From NCBI GenBank assembly GCA_001917855.1, contig MNEU01000037.1:1-40221 (forward strand): a stretch of 40,221 nt of DNA, written 5' to 3'. Source of the DNA: Armatimonadetes bacterium 13_1_40CM_64_14. Lineage in GTDB: Bacteria > Sysuimicrobiota > Sysuimicrobiia > Sysuimicrobiales > Kaftiobacteriaceae. Every line of letters starts with the position of its first letter. Within the stretch, counting starts at the first letter, position 1. Position numbers and translations under genes: made by a program. Below, piece by piece: positions 1-8,064 of this stretch. Below the pieces are notes generated by a model. It searched no databases. It saw nothing but the letters and a program-made list of their open reading frames with translations, and was not told the DNA's origin.

Positions 1-134
1 ACCCCGCGCTCTTTCAGTGCGCGGATCGTTTCCAGCAACGACGCCACCCGAAGCAGCATCAGCCCTTCGGTGGGTTCGTCGAGAAGCAGATAGTTGAGCT
101 CGGCCAGCAGATGGCGGAGCCGCGAATCCCCTCG
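1..134 (-). pseudogene. LivF-type ABC ATPase fragment, N-terminal part missing
   Basis: Directly after the LivM stop codon the minus strand reads, in the same frame, a peptide containing the Walker B-like string YLLLDEPTEGL, followed by about 20 residues resembling the helix after Walker B in LivF proteins (ending ALKERGV at the window edge). In a normal LivF about 150 residues, including Walker A and the LSGGQ signature, come before this point. Here only about 17 residues separate it from the LivM stop, and no start codon with a ribosome binding site is visible. I infer a livF gene that has lost its 5' two thirds, at the usual last position of a liv operon. The rest lies outside the window. 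A misassembly at this end of the contig is an alternative. Confidence 0.55.
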
Positions 135-1064
135 TCAGGAGCGGTGAGTCTGCCGGACGCGACCGGCACTGAGCGCACGCCACGCCGCGAGCAGTCCACC
201 CGGAAACGCCAGCACGACAAGGACGAACAGGATCCCGAAGACCAGCACGTGTAATTCGACCAGACGCAGCGCCAGCACCTCGCGGAACAACAGATACACT
301 GCCGCAGCGAGCGGCGGCCCCCACACCGTTCCCGTTCCCCCGAAGAAAGTAATTAACAGCGCATCAAACGTCCACAGGGGACTGAAGGCAAATTGCGGGT
401 AGAAGCTGACGTGGTAATAGCCAAAGACGCCCCCGGTCAGGCCCGCTAGCGCACTGCTCAACACGAAGACCGCGAGTTTGTGACGGAAGGCGTTGACCCC
501 CACGGCCTCAGCGACCGCCTCATCGTCGCGCACGACCGCCAGCCCATAGCCGAAGCGCGTCTGCGTGAGCATCCACGCGACGAGGGTCGACAGCGCTGCC
601 GCCATGAGCGCGAGGAGGTAGCGAGGTGCCAGGGCGTAGCTGGCAAGCGCCGGAGCCGAGAGCGTCGAGACTTCGGGGAACACGTTGCTAACGGTGATCC
701 GGAGGATCTCCGCCACAGCCAGCGTGCCGATCGCGAAGTACGGCCCGCGCAATCGCAGGGTGGGCGCGCCGATGAGGACTCCCGCCACGGTCGCCGCGAC
801 CATCCCTGCCGAGAGGGCCACTCCGAGAGGATGACCCGACAGCCACATCATCCGCGTCACCACCGCGCCCAATCCAAAGAACGCCGCGTGGCCCAAGCTC
901 ACCTGTCCTCCAAACCCGCCCAACACGTTCCAGCTCTGCGCGAGCGCCACGTAGAGCAGCACCTGGAATCCCCACGTGAGAACGCTCCCGGTACTCAGCA
1001 GCGGGAGAGCGGCCAGGACGCCGAGCCCCAGGGCGATCAGCAGCCACGCGCGCCGACCGGTCAT
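135..1064 (-). CDS. livM: Branched-chain amino acid-type ABC transporter permease LivM
   Basis: A 309-residue hydrophobic protein of the LivM family, one of the two inner-membrane subunits of a HAAT-type ABC importer for branched-chain amino acids or other small carboxylates. Family landmarks are visible: the NVLGGFGGQVSLGHAAFFG segment near residues 46-64, the LRLRGPYFAIGTLA stretch near residue 105, and the cytoplasmic RDDEAVAEAVGVN loop near residue 180 that contacts the ATPases. Its ATG overlaps the LivH stop as ATGA, which suggests translational coupling. Length is typical. It is the last intact gene of its operon, because only a LivF fragment follows. Confidence 0.9.
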   Translation of the reverse strand: MTGRRAWLLIALGLGVLAALPLLSTGSVLTWGFQVLLYVALAQSWNVLGGFGGQVSLGHAAFFGLGAVVTRMMWLSGHPLGVALSAGMVAATVAGVLIGAPTLRLRGPYFAIGTLAVAEILRITVSNVFPEVSTLSAPALASYALAPRYLLALMAAALSTLVAWMLTQTRFGYGLAVVRDDEAVAEAVGVNAFRHKLAVFVLSSALAGLTGGVFGYYHVSFYPQFAFSPLWTFDALLITFFGGTGTVWGPPLAAAVYLLFREVLALRLVELHVLVFGILFVLVVLAFPGGLLAAWRALSAGRVRQTHRS

Positions 1065-1936
1065 GACCGCGTCAGCAGTCCTCGGGGACGGATACTGAGC
1101 ACCAACAAGAACAGCATCAATCCTACGACCTCGCGGTAGGCATTCCCCAACAGAAACCCACTCGTCGACTCCGCCAGCCCTAAAAACAATCCCGCCATAA
1201 AGGTCCCGAAGATGTTGCCCATGCCGCCCAAGACGATGACAATCAAGGCCTTCAGCGTCCAGTGCAACCCGATGGCTGGACTTACGGCATCGGACACACT
1301 GACCAGGGCCCCGGCCACGCCGGCGAGCGCGCTGCCGAGCGCAAAGGCCCTCAGGTAGGCGGTACCGATGGGAATCCCCACGAGGACGGCGCCCTGCTCA
1401 TCATCCGCGGTGGCGCGCAGCGCCGTCCCTACTCGCGTCCGGGTGAGGAACAGGTGCACGCCGCCCAGCACCAGGAACGCCAGCCCCAACGCGCCTAACC
1501 GTGACAGCGGCACGACGACGGTTCCCATTGTCATCACCGTACCGGCGTAGGGTGGAGTGACCGCTCGCTCGTCGGCCCCCCAGGCGAGAATCGCGAGCGT
1601 CTGCACGACGAGGGCTAAGCCGAATCCGATGAGGATCGAGGTCTTGATCCGATCGTCTTCTGCGAAGGAGACTAAGCGCCGAAAGAATAGCCTGAACAGC
1701 ACAGCGCCGACGAGAAATAGTACCGGACCGGCCACGAGAGCGGAGACGAACGGATCGACCCGCCACAAGGTGAAGAGCCAGACACTCACATAGCCGCCCA
1801 ACATGATGAGCTCGCCGTGAGCCACGTTGAGAACCGCCAGCACGCCGAAGACAAGAGACAGCCCCACTGCCCCCAACCCGTAGAGGCCCCCGAGGAGCAG
1901 CCCAAACACGGCGTTCTGCAGAAGGACGGATGTCAC
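1061..1936 (-). CDS. livH: Branched-chain amino acid-type ABC transporter permease LivH
   Basis: A 291-residue integral membrane protein with LivH landmarks: an N-terminal GLLLGGLYGLGAVGLSLVFG segment, the NVAHGELIMLGGY motif near residues 37-49, and the ATADDEQGAVLVGIP cytoplasmic loop near residue 176. It pairs with LivM to form the membrane channel of a HAAT importer. The start is GTG at 1936, overlapping the LivG stop by four bases (GTGA), and its own stop overlaps the LivM start, so livG-livH-livM form a tightly coupled block. The substrate cannot be read from the sequence. Confidence 0.9.
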   Translation of the reverse strand: MTSVLLQNAVFGLLLGGLYGLGAVGLSLVFGVLAVLNVAHGELIMLGGYVSVWLFTLWRVDPFVSALVAGPVLFLVGAVLFRLFFRRLVSFAEDDRIKTSILIGFGLALVVQTLAILAWGADERAVTPPYAGTVMTMGTVVVPLSRLGALGLAFLVLGGVHLFLTRTRVGTALRATADDEQGAVLVGIPIGTAYLRAFALGSALAGVAGALVSVSDAVSPAIGLHWTLKALIVIVLGGMGNIFGTFMAGLFLGLAESTSGFLLGNAYREVVGLMLFLLVLSIRPRGLLTRS

Positions 1937-2676
1937 GAGAAGGCCGCGAGGTTAGAACCCGATGACTTTCCGAGATACGCTTCAATGACGGCGGGGTGGG
2001 CCAGCACTTCATCGGGCCCCCCCTCCACGACGGTCTGACCATAGTTGAACACGATCAGGCGATCACAGAGGGCGCGGACGGCTTGCACGTTATGTTCGAC
2101 GACCACCACCGTGACTCCGCTGGTCCGAACCTGCCGCAGCATGGCCACCGCCGCCCGGACTTCTGTCAGATTGAGACCCCCCAAAGGCTCATCCAGCAGC
2201 AGAACTTTCGGGCGTGTGGCGAGCGCGCGGGCGAGTTCCACCCGCTTCTGATCCGTCAGCGTGAGCTGCGACGCCGGTGACTGGGCTTTATCACGCAATC
2301 CTACCGAGGCGATAAGAGAAAGGCTCTCGGTGCGAGCGGCCTCCAGACCAGACCCGTCGCGCCCGTAGAGCCGACCGACGAGGACGTTGTCGAGGACCGA
2401 GAGCTTGGGCAGCGTACGCACCAACTGGAAGGTTCGCGCAATCCCCAGACGTGCGCGGGCGTTGGCGGGCAGGGCGGTGATGTCCCGGTTGTCCAGACGG
2501 ACCTGGCCCGCGTCCGGATGGAGGGCGCCTGCGATGAGGTTGAGGAGGGTGGTCTTCCCCGACCCATTGGGCCCCAAGAGGCCCACGACCTCTTCGGATG
2601 CAACCCGGAAGGAAACTCTACTTACGGCCAACAACCCGCCGAACGTCTTGGTGAGGCCCTCGACCTCCAGCAGCAC
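1933..2676 (-). CDS. livG: Branched-chain amino acid-type ABC transporter ATPase LivG
   Basis: A 247-residue ABC ATPase. Walker A GPNGSGKTT is at residues 35-43, the signature region at 138-147 reads LTLTDQKRVE in place of canonical LSGGQ (a variation I recall in LivG-type proteins), and Walker B KVLLLDEP is at 157-164. The C-terminal end EAYLGKSS is typical of LivG. The start is GTG at 2676 with a poor ribosome binding site, 42 bases after the binding-protein gene. HAAT importers normally use a LivG/LivF pair. The cognate livF downstream is only a fragment, so this subunit may pair with itself or with a LivF encoded elsewhere. Confidence 0.9.
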   Translation of the reverse strand: MLLEVEGLTKTFGGLLAVSRVSFRVASEEVVGLLGPNGSGKTTLLNLIAGALHPDAGQVRLDNRDITALPANARARLGIARTFQLVRTLPKLSVLDNVLVGRLYGRDGSGLEAARTESLSLIASVGLRDKAQSPASQLTLTDQKRVELARALATRPKVLLLDEPLGGLNLTEVRAAVAMLRQVRTSGVTVVVVEHNVQAVRALCDRLIVFNYGQTVVEGGPDEVLAHPAVIEAYLGKSSGSNLAAFS

Positions 2677-2718
2677 TATCTGACTCTTAGCGAGCCCCGC
2701 GGCTCACAGACCCGTCGA

Positions 2719-3924
2719 TCACCGCCCACGCCAGGGAGGCGCCGGATACTGGAACGCGGTGGCGCCAGCCCCCTGCGGCCACACGAGTTGCTGGACCCCA
2801 CCCTGCCACTGCACCAAGACAAACGGCACGATGCCCGTCCCATCAGAGCGGAACCGCACCGGACCCTCAACGGTCTGCAGGTCTGTGGTAGCCATGGCAT
2901 CCCGGATGGCCACTGGGTCGAGGGAGCCGGCCCGCTCGATGGCGTTGACGACGATTTGCACACACGCATAACTGGGGCCGACGAGAACATCAGCCGGCCT
3001 CCCAAAGCGCTGTTGATGCTTCGCGTTGATCTCGGCGACGCCGGGGTAGGTGAAGGCGTGGTGCCAGCCGGGCGCCAGCACCACGTAATCCCCATCCTTG
3101 CCGAGGGCCTGCGTCCACGACACCGCATCCGCCGCCCGGATCATCACGATGGCCTTGGGGGAGAAATCAAGTTCTTTCATCTGCCGGATGATCGCCAGCC
3201 CGTCGGGGGGGGTGGGCACGGAGAACACGGCCTCGGCCCCGGCGGCCTTCGCTCGCAAGATGATGTCAGAAAAATCCCGCGCCCCGACACTGTACTCCTC
3301 CGCGACGACCACCCGATACCCGAACTCAGCGGACCGGGTTGTCCACAATCGCGCCAGTTCGCGACCCCAGTCGGTGCGTTCGGCAAAGATGGCCACGCTG
3401 CGGGGGCGCTGCTCGGAGGGCACGGACGCGTTGAGGAACCGGTAAGTGCCGATGGCGATATCTGGCGACTTGATGAACGGCGAAAAGAGAAACTTGAACC
3501 CTTGCTGGTGAATCGCATGGAGGGCGAACGCGACCCCGCAATACGGAATGCGGTTTTTTTCTGCCACCGCAGCCGCCGCGGCATGAAGGTCGCTCCCGAA
3601 TCCGCCGAGGTACGCGGCGACCCCTTGCTGCGCGACCAGAGTCTCCAACCGGCTGACGGTCTTTGTGGGGTCGGATTCATCATCGAGGACGACCAGCTCG
3701 AGCGGAATCTGCCGATCACCCACCCGCACGCCGCCGCGGGCGTTGACGTCGACGACAGCAAACTCATAGCCCGCCCTCACCTGCCCTCCCCCGCCGGCAA
3801 ATCGGCCCGTCAGCGGGATGACCGCCCCCAGCTTCACCGTCGCAGGGAGTGCCCCCACCCCGCGCTGGGGCAGTCCGCTGAGCATCACCGCTGCGATGAG
3901 AATCACCACCGCACGCCGTCGCAT
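2719..3924 (-). CDS. Periplasmic amino acid/amide-binding protein (Leu/Ile/Val-binding type)
   Basis: A 401-residue secreted binding protein of the type I periplasmic-binding fold used by HAAT importers. An N-terminal signal peptide covers about residues 1-25 (MRRR followed by a hydrophobic core). The mature part begins with VKLGAVIPLTGRFAGGGGQ, the usual opening of the Leu/Ile/Val-binding family, and continues through the two-lobed fold (DDESDPTKTVSRLE, AIFAERTDWGRE). I chose ATG 3924 because GGAGGT lies 7 bases upstream; a longer frame starts at 3963. It sits between the MetE-like gene (29-base gap) and livG in one operon and should deliver substrate to LivHMG. Confidence 0.88.
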   Translation of the reverse strand: MRRRAVVILIAAVMLSGLPQRGVGALPATVKLGAVIPLTGRFAGGGGQVRAGYEFAVVDVNARGGVRVGDRQIPLELVVLDDESDPTKTVSRLETLVAQQGVAAYLGGFGSDLHAAAAAVAEKNRIPYCGVAFALHAIHQQGFKFLFSPFIKSPDIAIGTYRFLNASVPSEQRPRSVAIFAERTDWGRELARLWTTRSAEFGYRVVVAEEYSVGARDFSDIILRAKAAGAEAVFSVPTPPDGLAIIRQMKELDFSPKAIVMIRAADAVSWTQALGKDGDYVVLAPGWHHAFTYPGVAEINAKHQQRFGRPADVLVGPSYACVQIVVNAIERAGSLDPVAIRDAMATTDLQTVEGPVRFRSDGTGIVPFVLVQWQGGVQQLVWPQGAGATAFQYPAPPWRGR

Positions 3925-3953
3925 CCCCTGTACCTCCGCCCAGATGTTCTCCG

Positions 3954-5045
3954 TCACCGCCACACCTCACGCGTAGTCTCGACGACCAGTCGCAGCTTGG
4001 CCCACTGATCCTCTTCGGTGAGCAGATTCCCTTCCATCGTGGAGGCGAATCCGCACTGGGGGCTGAGCGCGAGGTCATCCAACGGCACGAACCGGCTCGC
4101 CTGCTCGATCCGGCGGACGAGATCTTCCTTTGCCTCAAGCTGAGGCCTCTTGCTGCTCACCAGGCCCAAGACAACTGTCTTGCCACGAGGCACAAACCGG
4201 AGTGGCTCGAATGTGCCGGAGCGCTCGTCATCATATTCCAGCAGGAAGCGATCCACCTGCAGCGTCGCGAACAGCTTCTCGGCGATCGCGTCGTAGCCGC
4301 CCTCAGCGTACCACTGGCTACGGTTGTTGCCCCGGCATAGGTGCATGGCAAGCGTCACCCCGGGCCGGTGCGCTCCCTCCAGGCACGTGTTGTCCGCGCG
4401 GATCGCCTCGTCCAGCGCCGCCGCGGGCTCCATTCCCATCTCGGTCTTGATGTACTCGCGCCACTTCGGGTCGACGTAGTAGCTGTAGCGGGGCGCGTCG
4501 ATCTGAACGTATGGCACCCCCTCCGCCACCAGAGCGGTGATCTCTGCTTTGATGATGGGCACGAGGTCCCACAGAAGGGCTGAGTGATTCCGATAGACTT
4601 TATCCGTGATGCCGCGCTTGAACGCAATCGCGGGAAACTGGTTGGCCGTGGGCAGGGTGATCTTGATCGCGCCGGGGCGGTGGGTCCGCAGGAAGGCCAG
4701 CTCGTGCGCCGTCATGCGGCCACGCGGGCGGACTCTCGAGGTCACCACTCCTGTCACGCTACTGACCGCCACGCCCGCCGTCCCGTGCCAGGACCGGGCT
4801 ACCGCCTCACCCGTGTCGAAGCCATGGACGGCATCAATGAGGTCGCTCATGAAGTTGCGCCGGCGGAGCTCGCCGTCGGTGAAGATATCGAGTCCGAGCT
4901 CCTTCTGCTTGGCCAACACGCGGAGGATGTGCTGGTCCTCGATCACGCGCAGGCGCTCGGGGCTAGCTCCGGCGTGCCGGGCTTCCAGCAGCTCGGCGGG
5001 ACGCAAGAAACTACCGACGTGGTCGGCGCGATAGGCTGTTGCCAT
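3954..5045 (-). CDS. MetE-like (cobalamin-independent methionine synthase II family) protein
   Basis: A 363-residue protein resembling the C-terminal catalytic barrel of MetE without the N-terminal half, the size of the short COG0620-type proteins. It opens with YRADHVGSFLRP, typical of that group. Likely zinc ligands are His235 and Cys237 (in MHLCRGNN), Glu270 (FLLEYDDE) and Cys331 (LSPQCGF), matching the His-x-Cys...Glu...Cys set of MetE. Family members move methyl groups to thiols, but the actual donor and acceptor are unknown here. ATG 5045 fits the family N-terminus and a promoter just upstream; a longer frame begins at 5096. It is the first gene of the Liv operon, so it may act on the imported compound. 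Confidence 0.82.
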   Translation of the reverse strand: MATAYRADHVGSFLRPAELLEARHAGASPERLRVIEDQHILRVLAKQKELGLDIFTDGELRRRNFMSDLIDAVHGFDTGEAVARSWHGTAGVAVSSVTGVVTSRVRPRGRMTAHELAFLRTHRPGAIKITLPTANQFPAIAFKRGITDKVYRNHSALLWDLVPIIKAEITALVAEGVPYVQIDAPRYSYYVDPKWREYIKTEMGMEPAAALDEAIRADNTCLEGAHRPGVTLAMHLCRGNNRSQWYAEGGYDAIAEKLFATLQVDRFLLEYDDERSGTFEPLRFVPRGKTVVLGLVSSKRPQLEAKEDLVRRIEQASRFVPLDDLALSPQCGFASTMEGNLLTEEDQWAKLRLVVETTREVWR

Positions 5046-5076
5046 CGTCCTTTTTCTCTTCTCAGACGAGTCCGGA

Positions 5077-5104
5077 ATTGTATTCGCCCCGCGCATCCAG
5101 TCAC
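5077..5104 (-). promoter_or_regulatory. Predicted sigma70-type promoter of the MetE-like/liv operon
   Basis: On the minus strand GTGACT (5104-5099, 4 of 6 to TTGACA) and TACAAT (5082-5077, 5 of 6 to TATAAT) are separated by 16 bases, about 30 bases upstream of the ATG at 5045. Transcription from here would leave out the longer reading frame that starts at 5096, which supports the shorter start. Consensus match only. Confidence 0.45.
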
Positions 5105-5130
5105 CCCTCGTGCGGCCAGGCGGTCAGGTC

Positions 5131-5136
5131 TACAAT
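5131..5136 (+). promoter_or_regulatory. Possible -10 element for the flavin reductase gene
   Basis: TACAAT (5 of 6 to TATAAT) lies 32 bases before the flavin reductase ATG. No convincing -35 hexamer is visible at the right distance, so an activator-dependent promoter or a chance match are both possible. Confidence 0.25.
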
Positions 5137-5168
5137 GGGCGCAGGAGATTCGTGTCAGGAGGCTCGTG

Positions 5169-5729
5169 ATGCCCGACCGCCGCATTGATCCGCAGTCGTA
5201 CCGCAACGCGCTGGGCCGTTTTGCCACCGGGGTGACGGTGGTCACCACGGCGACACCAGACGGCGTGCACGGGATGACCGCCAACGCTTTCACATCGGTA
5301 TCCTTGGACCCTCCGCTCGTGGTCATCGCGGTCGCCAAGCAGGCCCGCACGCACACCTACCTCAACCAGGCGCGCCGGTTTGGAGTGAGCATCCTCAGCG
5401 CGGAACAGGAACCCTATGCCTGGCATTTTGCCGGACGTCCGCGCGAGGGATTGCAGACCCCGTTTGTCTGGAAGAAGGAGGTCCCTCTGTTGCCCGATGC
5501 GCTCGCGCACCTCGTGTGCAGCCTGGAAACGACCTACCCTGGAGGGGATCATACGTTGTTCGTCGGTCGGCTGGAGGAGTTGTGGTACCGGGACGGCTCC
5601 CCGCTGGCGGTCTATCGGGGCCGGTTCTTCGGCTTGATTCCGCTACCGTCGGGGGAGTGGACGCCCGGGAGGGAACTGACGGACACCCGCGGGACCGAAG
5701 GGGGCGAGCCGCCCGAGCAGTGGTGGTAG
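5169..5729 (+). CDS. Flavin reductase family protein (FMN-binding, split-barrel)
   Basis: A 186-residue protein with the hallmarks of the flavin reductase domain family: FATGVTVVTT near residues 19-28, GMTANAFTSVSLDPPLV near 39-55, and the FGVSIL strand near 75. Members reduce FMN or FAD with NAD(P)H and feed two-component monooxygenases, or are fused to them. ATG 5169 is preceded by AGGAGG at 5157-5162. The gene is divergent from the MetE-like/liv operon. No partner monooxygenase is next to it, so its partner is unknown. Confidence 0.85.
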   Translation: MPDRRIDPQSYRNALGRFATGVTVVTTATPDGVHGMTANAFTSVSLDPPLVVIAVAKQARTHTYLNQARRFGVSILSAEQEPYAWHFAGRPREGLQTPFVWKKEVPLLPDALAHLVCSLETTYPGGDHTLFVGRLEELWYRDGSPLAVYRGRFFGLIPLPSGEWTPGRELTDTRGTEGGEPPEQWW

Positions 5730-5791
5730 ACTCACGCGATCAAGAGCGCAACGACGAAGGACGCGACTTGAATCAGGACAGGGAGTTATCG

Positions 5792-6394
5792 ATGGGCGCA
5801 ATAATCCGACTAGCCACAGGTGATGACGCTACGGGCATCCTCGCGATCTACGCTCCGATCGTCCGCGAGACGGCGATCTCATTTGAAGTGGCACCTCCCG
5901 ACGTCGACCAAATCCGGCAGAGGATTAAAAACACCCTGGGGCGTTTCCCCTGGCTGGTCTGCGCAGGTGACGAGCAGATTCTGGGCTATGCATACGCCAG
6001 CCCCCACCGGGACCGTGTCGCCTATCAATGGTCGGTCGACGTATCGGTGTATGTGGACGCCCAAGCCCGTCGGTCCGGCGTGGGACGGAGCCTGTATACG
6101 TCGCTCCTGAACCTCGTGGACCTCCAAGGCTTCTACAATGCGTATGCGGGGATTACTCTCCCGAACCCAGCCAGCGTCGGCTTGCACGAGGCGATGGGGT
6201 TTCTTCTTGTGGGAATCTATCGGTCGGTCGGCTACAAACTCGGAAGGTGGCATGATGTCGGCTGGTGGCATCGCCTGGTGCGTGCCCCCCGTGTCCCCCC
6301 TGATCCCCCGGTCGAGTTCGGGCGGATCCGGGGCACACCCGCATGTGAGCGCGCGGTGGCGTCGGGTCGTGCGCTTCTTCCGCTTGTCGACTGA
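5792..6394 (+). CDS. GNAT family N-acetyltransferase (phosphinothricin acetyltransferase-like)
   Basis: A 200-residue GNAT protein. It opens with IRLATGDDATGILAIYAPIV and an early ETAISFEV segment, as in phosphinothricin/amino-acid N-acetyltransferases. The acetyl-CoA site is visible as VSVYVDAQARRSGVGRSLY (R-x-x-G-x-G/A type) near residues 87-105, and the family C-terminal part reads NPASVGLHEAMGF then KLGRWHDVGWW. About 30 proline- and arginine-rich residues extend past the usual end. ATG 5792 was chosen because GGGAG lies 6 bases upstream; TTG 5768 is in frame. It is probably co-transcribed with the flavin reductase 62 bases upstream. The substrate is unknown. Confidence 0.8.
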   Translation: MGAIIRLATGDDATGILAIYAPIVRETAISFEVAPPDVDQIRQRIKNTLGRFPWLVCAGDEQILGYAYASPHRDRVAYQWSVDVSVYVDAQARRSGVGRSLYTSLLNLVDLQGFYNAYAGITLPNPASVGLHEAMGFLLVGIYRSVGYKLGRWHDVGWWHRLVRAPRVPPDPPVEFGRIRGTPACERAVASGRALLPLVD

Positions 6395-6477
6395 CGTGAA
6401 CACCCTCACCCTGCCACGTCCCGGCGCGCGACGCCAAGCGGCGTCTGGTCGACAGGACGTGTAGGGGCTCGTCGCGC

Positions 6478-7026
6478 CTACTTTTCAGACTGGCTGAGTT
6501 CGAACAAGAACCAGATCCGCCGCTCGGTCTCGTCGAGGATCTCCTGCAGGAGGTTCCCTGTGGGGGTATCCCCTCGGGTGTCGCACACCTCGATGGCTTT
6601 GCGCTGCTGCTCCGCTATATGCCGGTTGTCCGCAAGCAGCCGCCGGATCATCTCCGCGGACGGGACGATCTCCTCATCGTCATCTGCAATCGTCTGCAAC
6701 CGGCCAATCTCGCCGATGCTGTGAATCGTGGTGCCCCCAATCTTGCGGACCCGCTCCGCCAGGGCGTCGACGGACTCCAGAATCGCAGCGGCCTGCTCGT
6801 CAAAGAGGAGGTGATAGTCGCGGAAGTGCGGACCCGTCAAGTGCCAGTGGAAGTTCTTCGTCTTGACGTAGAGCGCGATCGCATCAGCGACTAGAGGGTT
6901 GACTGTTTGGGCGATGGTCCGCACATCATCTGGCTTCAGATCCGTTGACGTGGCCAGCTGTCGCGGCACCGTCTGCATCGTGGATCCCGACTTCCTCTTT
7001 GCGTTCGCATTCATTTTCACGTTCAT
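6478..7026 (-). CDS. dps: Dps-type DNA-protecting ferritin-like protein
   Basis: A 182-residue member of the Dps family, which forms dodecamers that oxidise and store iron and protect DNA under starvation or oxidative stress. Ferroxidase-site residues can be placed from family knowledge: His60 (NFHWH), His72 and Asp76 (YHLLFDE), and Asp87 and Glu91 (SVDALAER). A lysine/arginine-rich N-terminal tail (residues 4-12) could bind DNA. ATG 7026 has AGGAGG about 7 bases upstream; a longer frame starts at 7074. The gene stands alone, convergent with the acetyltransferase gene. Confidence 0.9.
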   Translation of the reverse strand: MNVKMNANAKRKSGSTMQTVPRQLATSTDLKPDDVRTIAQTVNPLVADAIALYVKTKNFHWHLTGPHFRDYHLLFDEQAAAILESVDALAERVRKIGGTTIHSIGEIGRLQTIADDDEEIVPSAEMIRRLLADNRHIAEQQRKAIEVCDTRGDTPTGNLLQEILDETERRIWFLFELSQSEK

Positions 7027-7360
7027 CTCCCCACCTCCTGAGTCTCGAGTGACTACCAAAGCGTTGATCTGCACGAGAAATACCGGATGCGTCCGGCTTC
7101 GCTAGACGATCTCTGACGCCCTGCGCGCCTCGGGCAGCCCAGGCCGCTCCCGGCACCGGCGTTCGATTGCGGCGGCGATCTCGTCAGGCCTGCGTTTCCT
7201 CACATCCCAGCGTTACTACGATCGCGGCTATTCTGTTATTCCTCACAAACGCGGATGACCCGCGCGGTAGATGCGGGACAGAGCCAGGATCTCGCCGAGA
7301 TTTGCTCGGAGGCGAACGACGATGGATTGGGGTGGCGTCGTGGAAATCCGGTCGCAGGTT
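7027..7360. other. Non-coding stretch upstream of dps with a small palindrome
   Basis: No convincing gene is visible in these 334 bases. About 57 bases upstream of the dps start lies the hairpin-forming palindrome CCGGATGCGTCCGG (7083-7096, 5-bp arms), which could be an operator or a chance GC-rich repeat. The rest shows nothing I recognise. Confidence 0.3.
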
Positions 7361-7915
7361 CTATCCCGAGGACGTTGGGCTGATTGATATCCTCAGAGTC
7401 GGATGTACCGCGCGCCGGACATCGCCAGGACAGTGACGGTCAAATAGCAGGGTCGCCCACCACATCGTCTGGCGCATTCGCCGCTGGAGCACTTGCATCT
7501 CGGCCGCTTGCGCCCCCGTCGGCGACCCCCCCGATCTCTGAACCTCTCCCCCGAGGACCTGCAAACGCGCGGCCACAGGCCGCTGGAATACGCCGAACAC
7601 AACGAACGTGAGCAAAGTGGCCAGTGCGCCTACCGTCAAACTAAGCCCCGCCCCCGAGGTGATCCAGGCATTCTGGAATCCTGCCGACACCCGACCATAC
7701 AACACCAAGCCAGAGAGGACAGTCAGCATTGGCGCGATCGCCATGACAAGCCGAAAGCGGCTCTGTGAGGCCAAGCGCTGCATGAAGCGCCCAGCTTCGG
7801 GTCCTCCTCCAGCAATCGCGGGCTGTAAGACGGCTGTGAGAAAGAAGACGGCCCCTGCCCAGACGACGCTGGACAGAATGTGGATCATGCGGAGAATGAC
7901 CATCGTCGCATCCAC
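7361..7915 (-). CDS. CopD/DUF2269-like four-helix membrane protein, frameshifted near the C-terminus
   Basis: The frame begins with GTG 7915 (AGGAAAGGGGAT just upstream) and encodes a small membrane protein with an N-terminal MIHILSSVVWAGAVFF helix, as in CopD-like and DUF2269-like proteins, followed by two more hydrophobic segments. After RQTMWWATLL the frame leaves hydrophobic sequence and ends in 24 unrelated residues at 7361. One fewer A in the run at 7442-7444 would restore a final helix (LLLTVTVLAMSGARYIRL) ending at a stop at 7393. I therefore think the gene carries a one-base insertion, or that the sequence has an error there. Metal transport is only a family-level guess. Confidence 0.6.
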   Translation of the reverse strand: MDATMVILRMIHILSSVVWAGAVFFLTAVLQPAIAGGGPEAGRFMQRLASQSRFRLVMAIAPMLTVLSGLVLYGRVSAGFQNAWITSGAGLSLTVGALATLLTFVVFGVFQRPVAARLQVLGGEVQRSGGSPTGAQAAEMQVLQRRMRQTMWWATLLFDRHCPGDVRRAVHPTLRISISPTSSG

Positions 7916-8064
7916 GGTTTTGATCCCCTTTCCTTACCTCAGGAACTCCGTTCGAACAGCCCCTGCCGAGGCAGCGCAGGGCGCCTCCCTCGGGTTATTG
8001 TTCCGGAGGAGAGGTTTTCACAACAGTCCGGGCCCCATCCTCAGGGGCGGCGAGGTCCCACCGG

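Noticed and set aside
2518-4008. Long plus-strand open frame (496 codons) opposite the binding-protein gene
   Set aside because: It is antisense to a clear signal-peptide-bearing binding protein and livG, has no recognisable motif and Arg/Pro/His-rich composition typical of shadow frames in GC-rich DNA.
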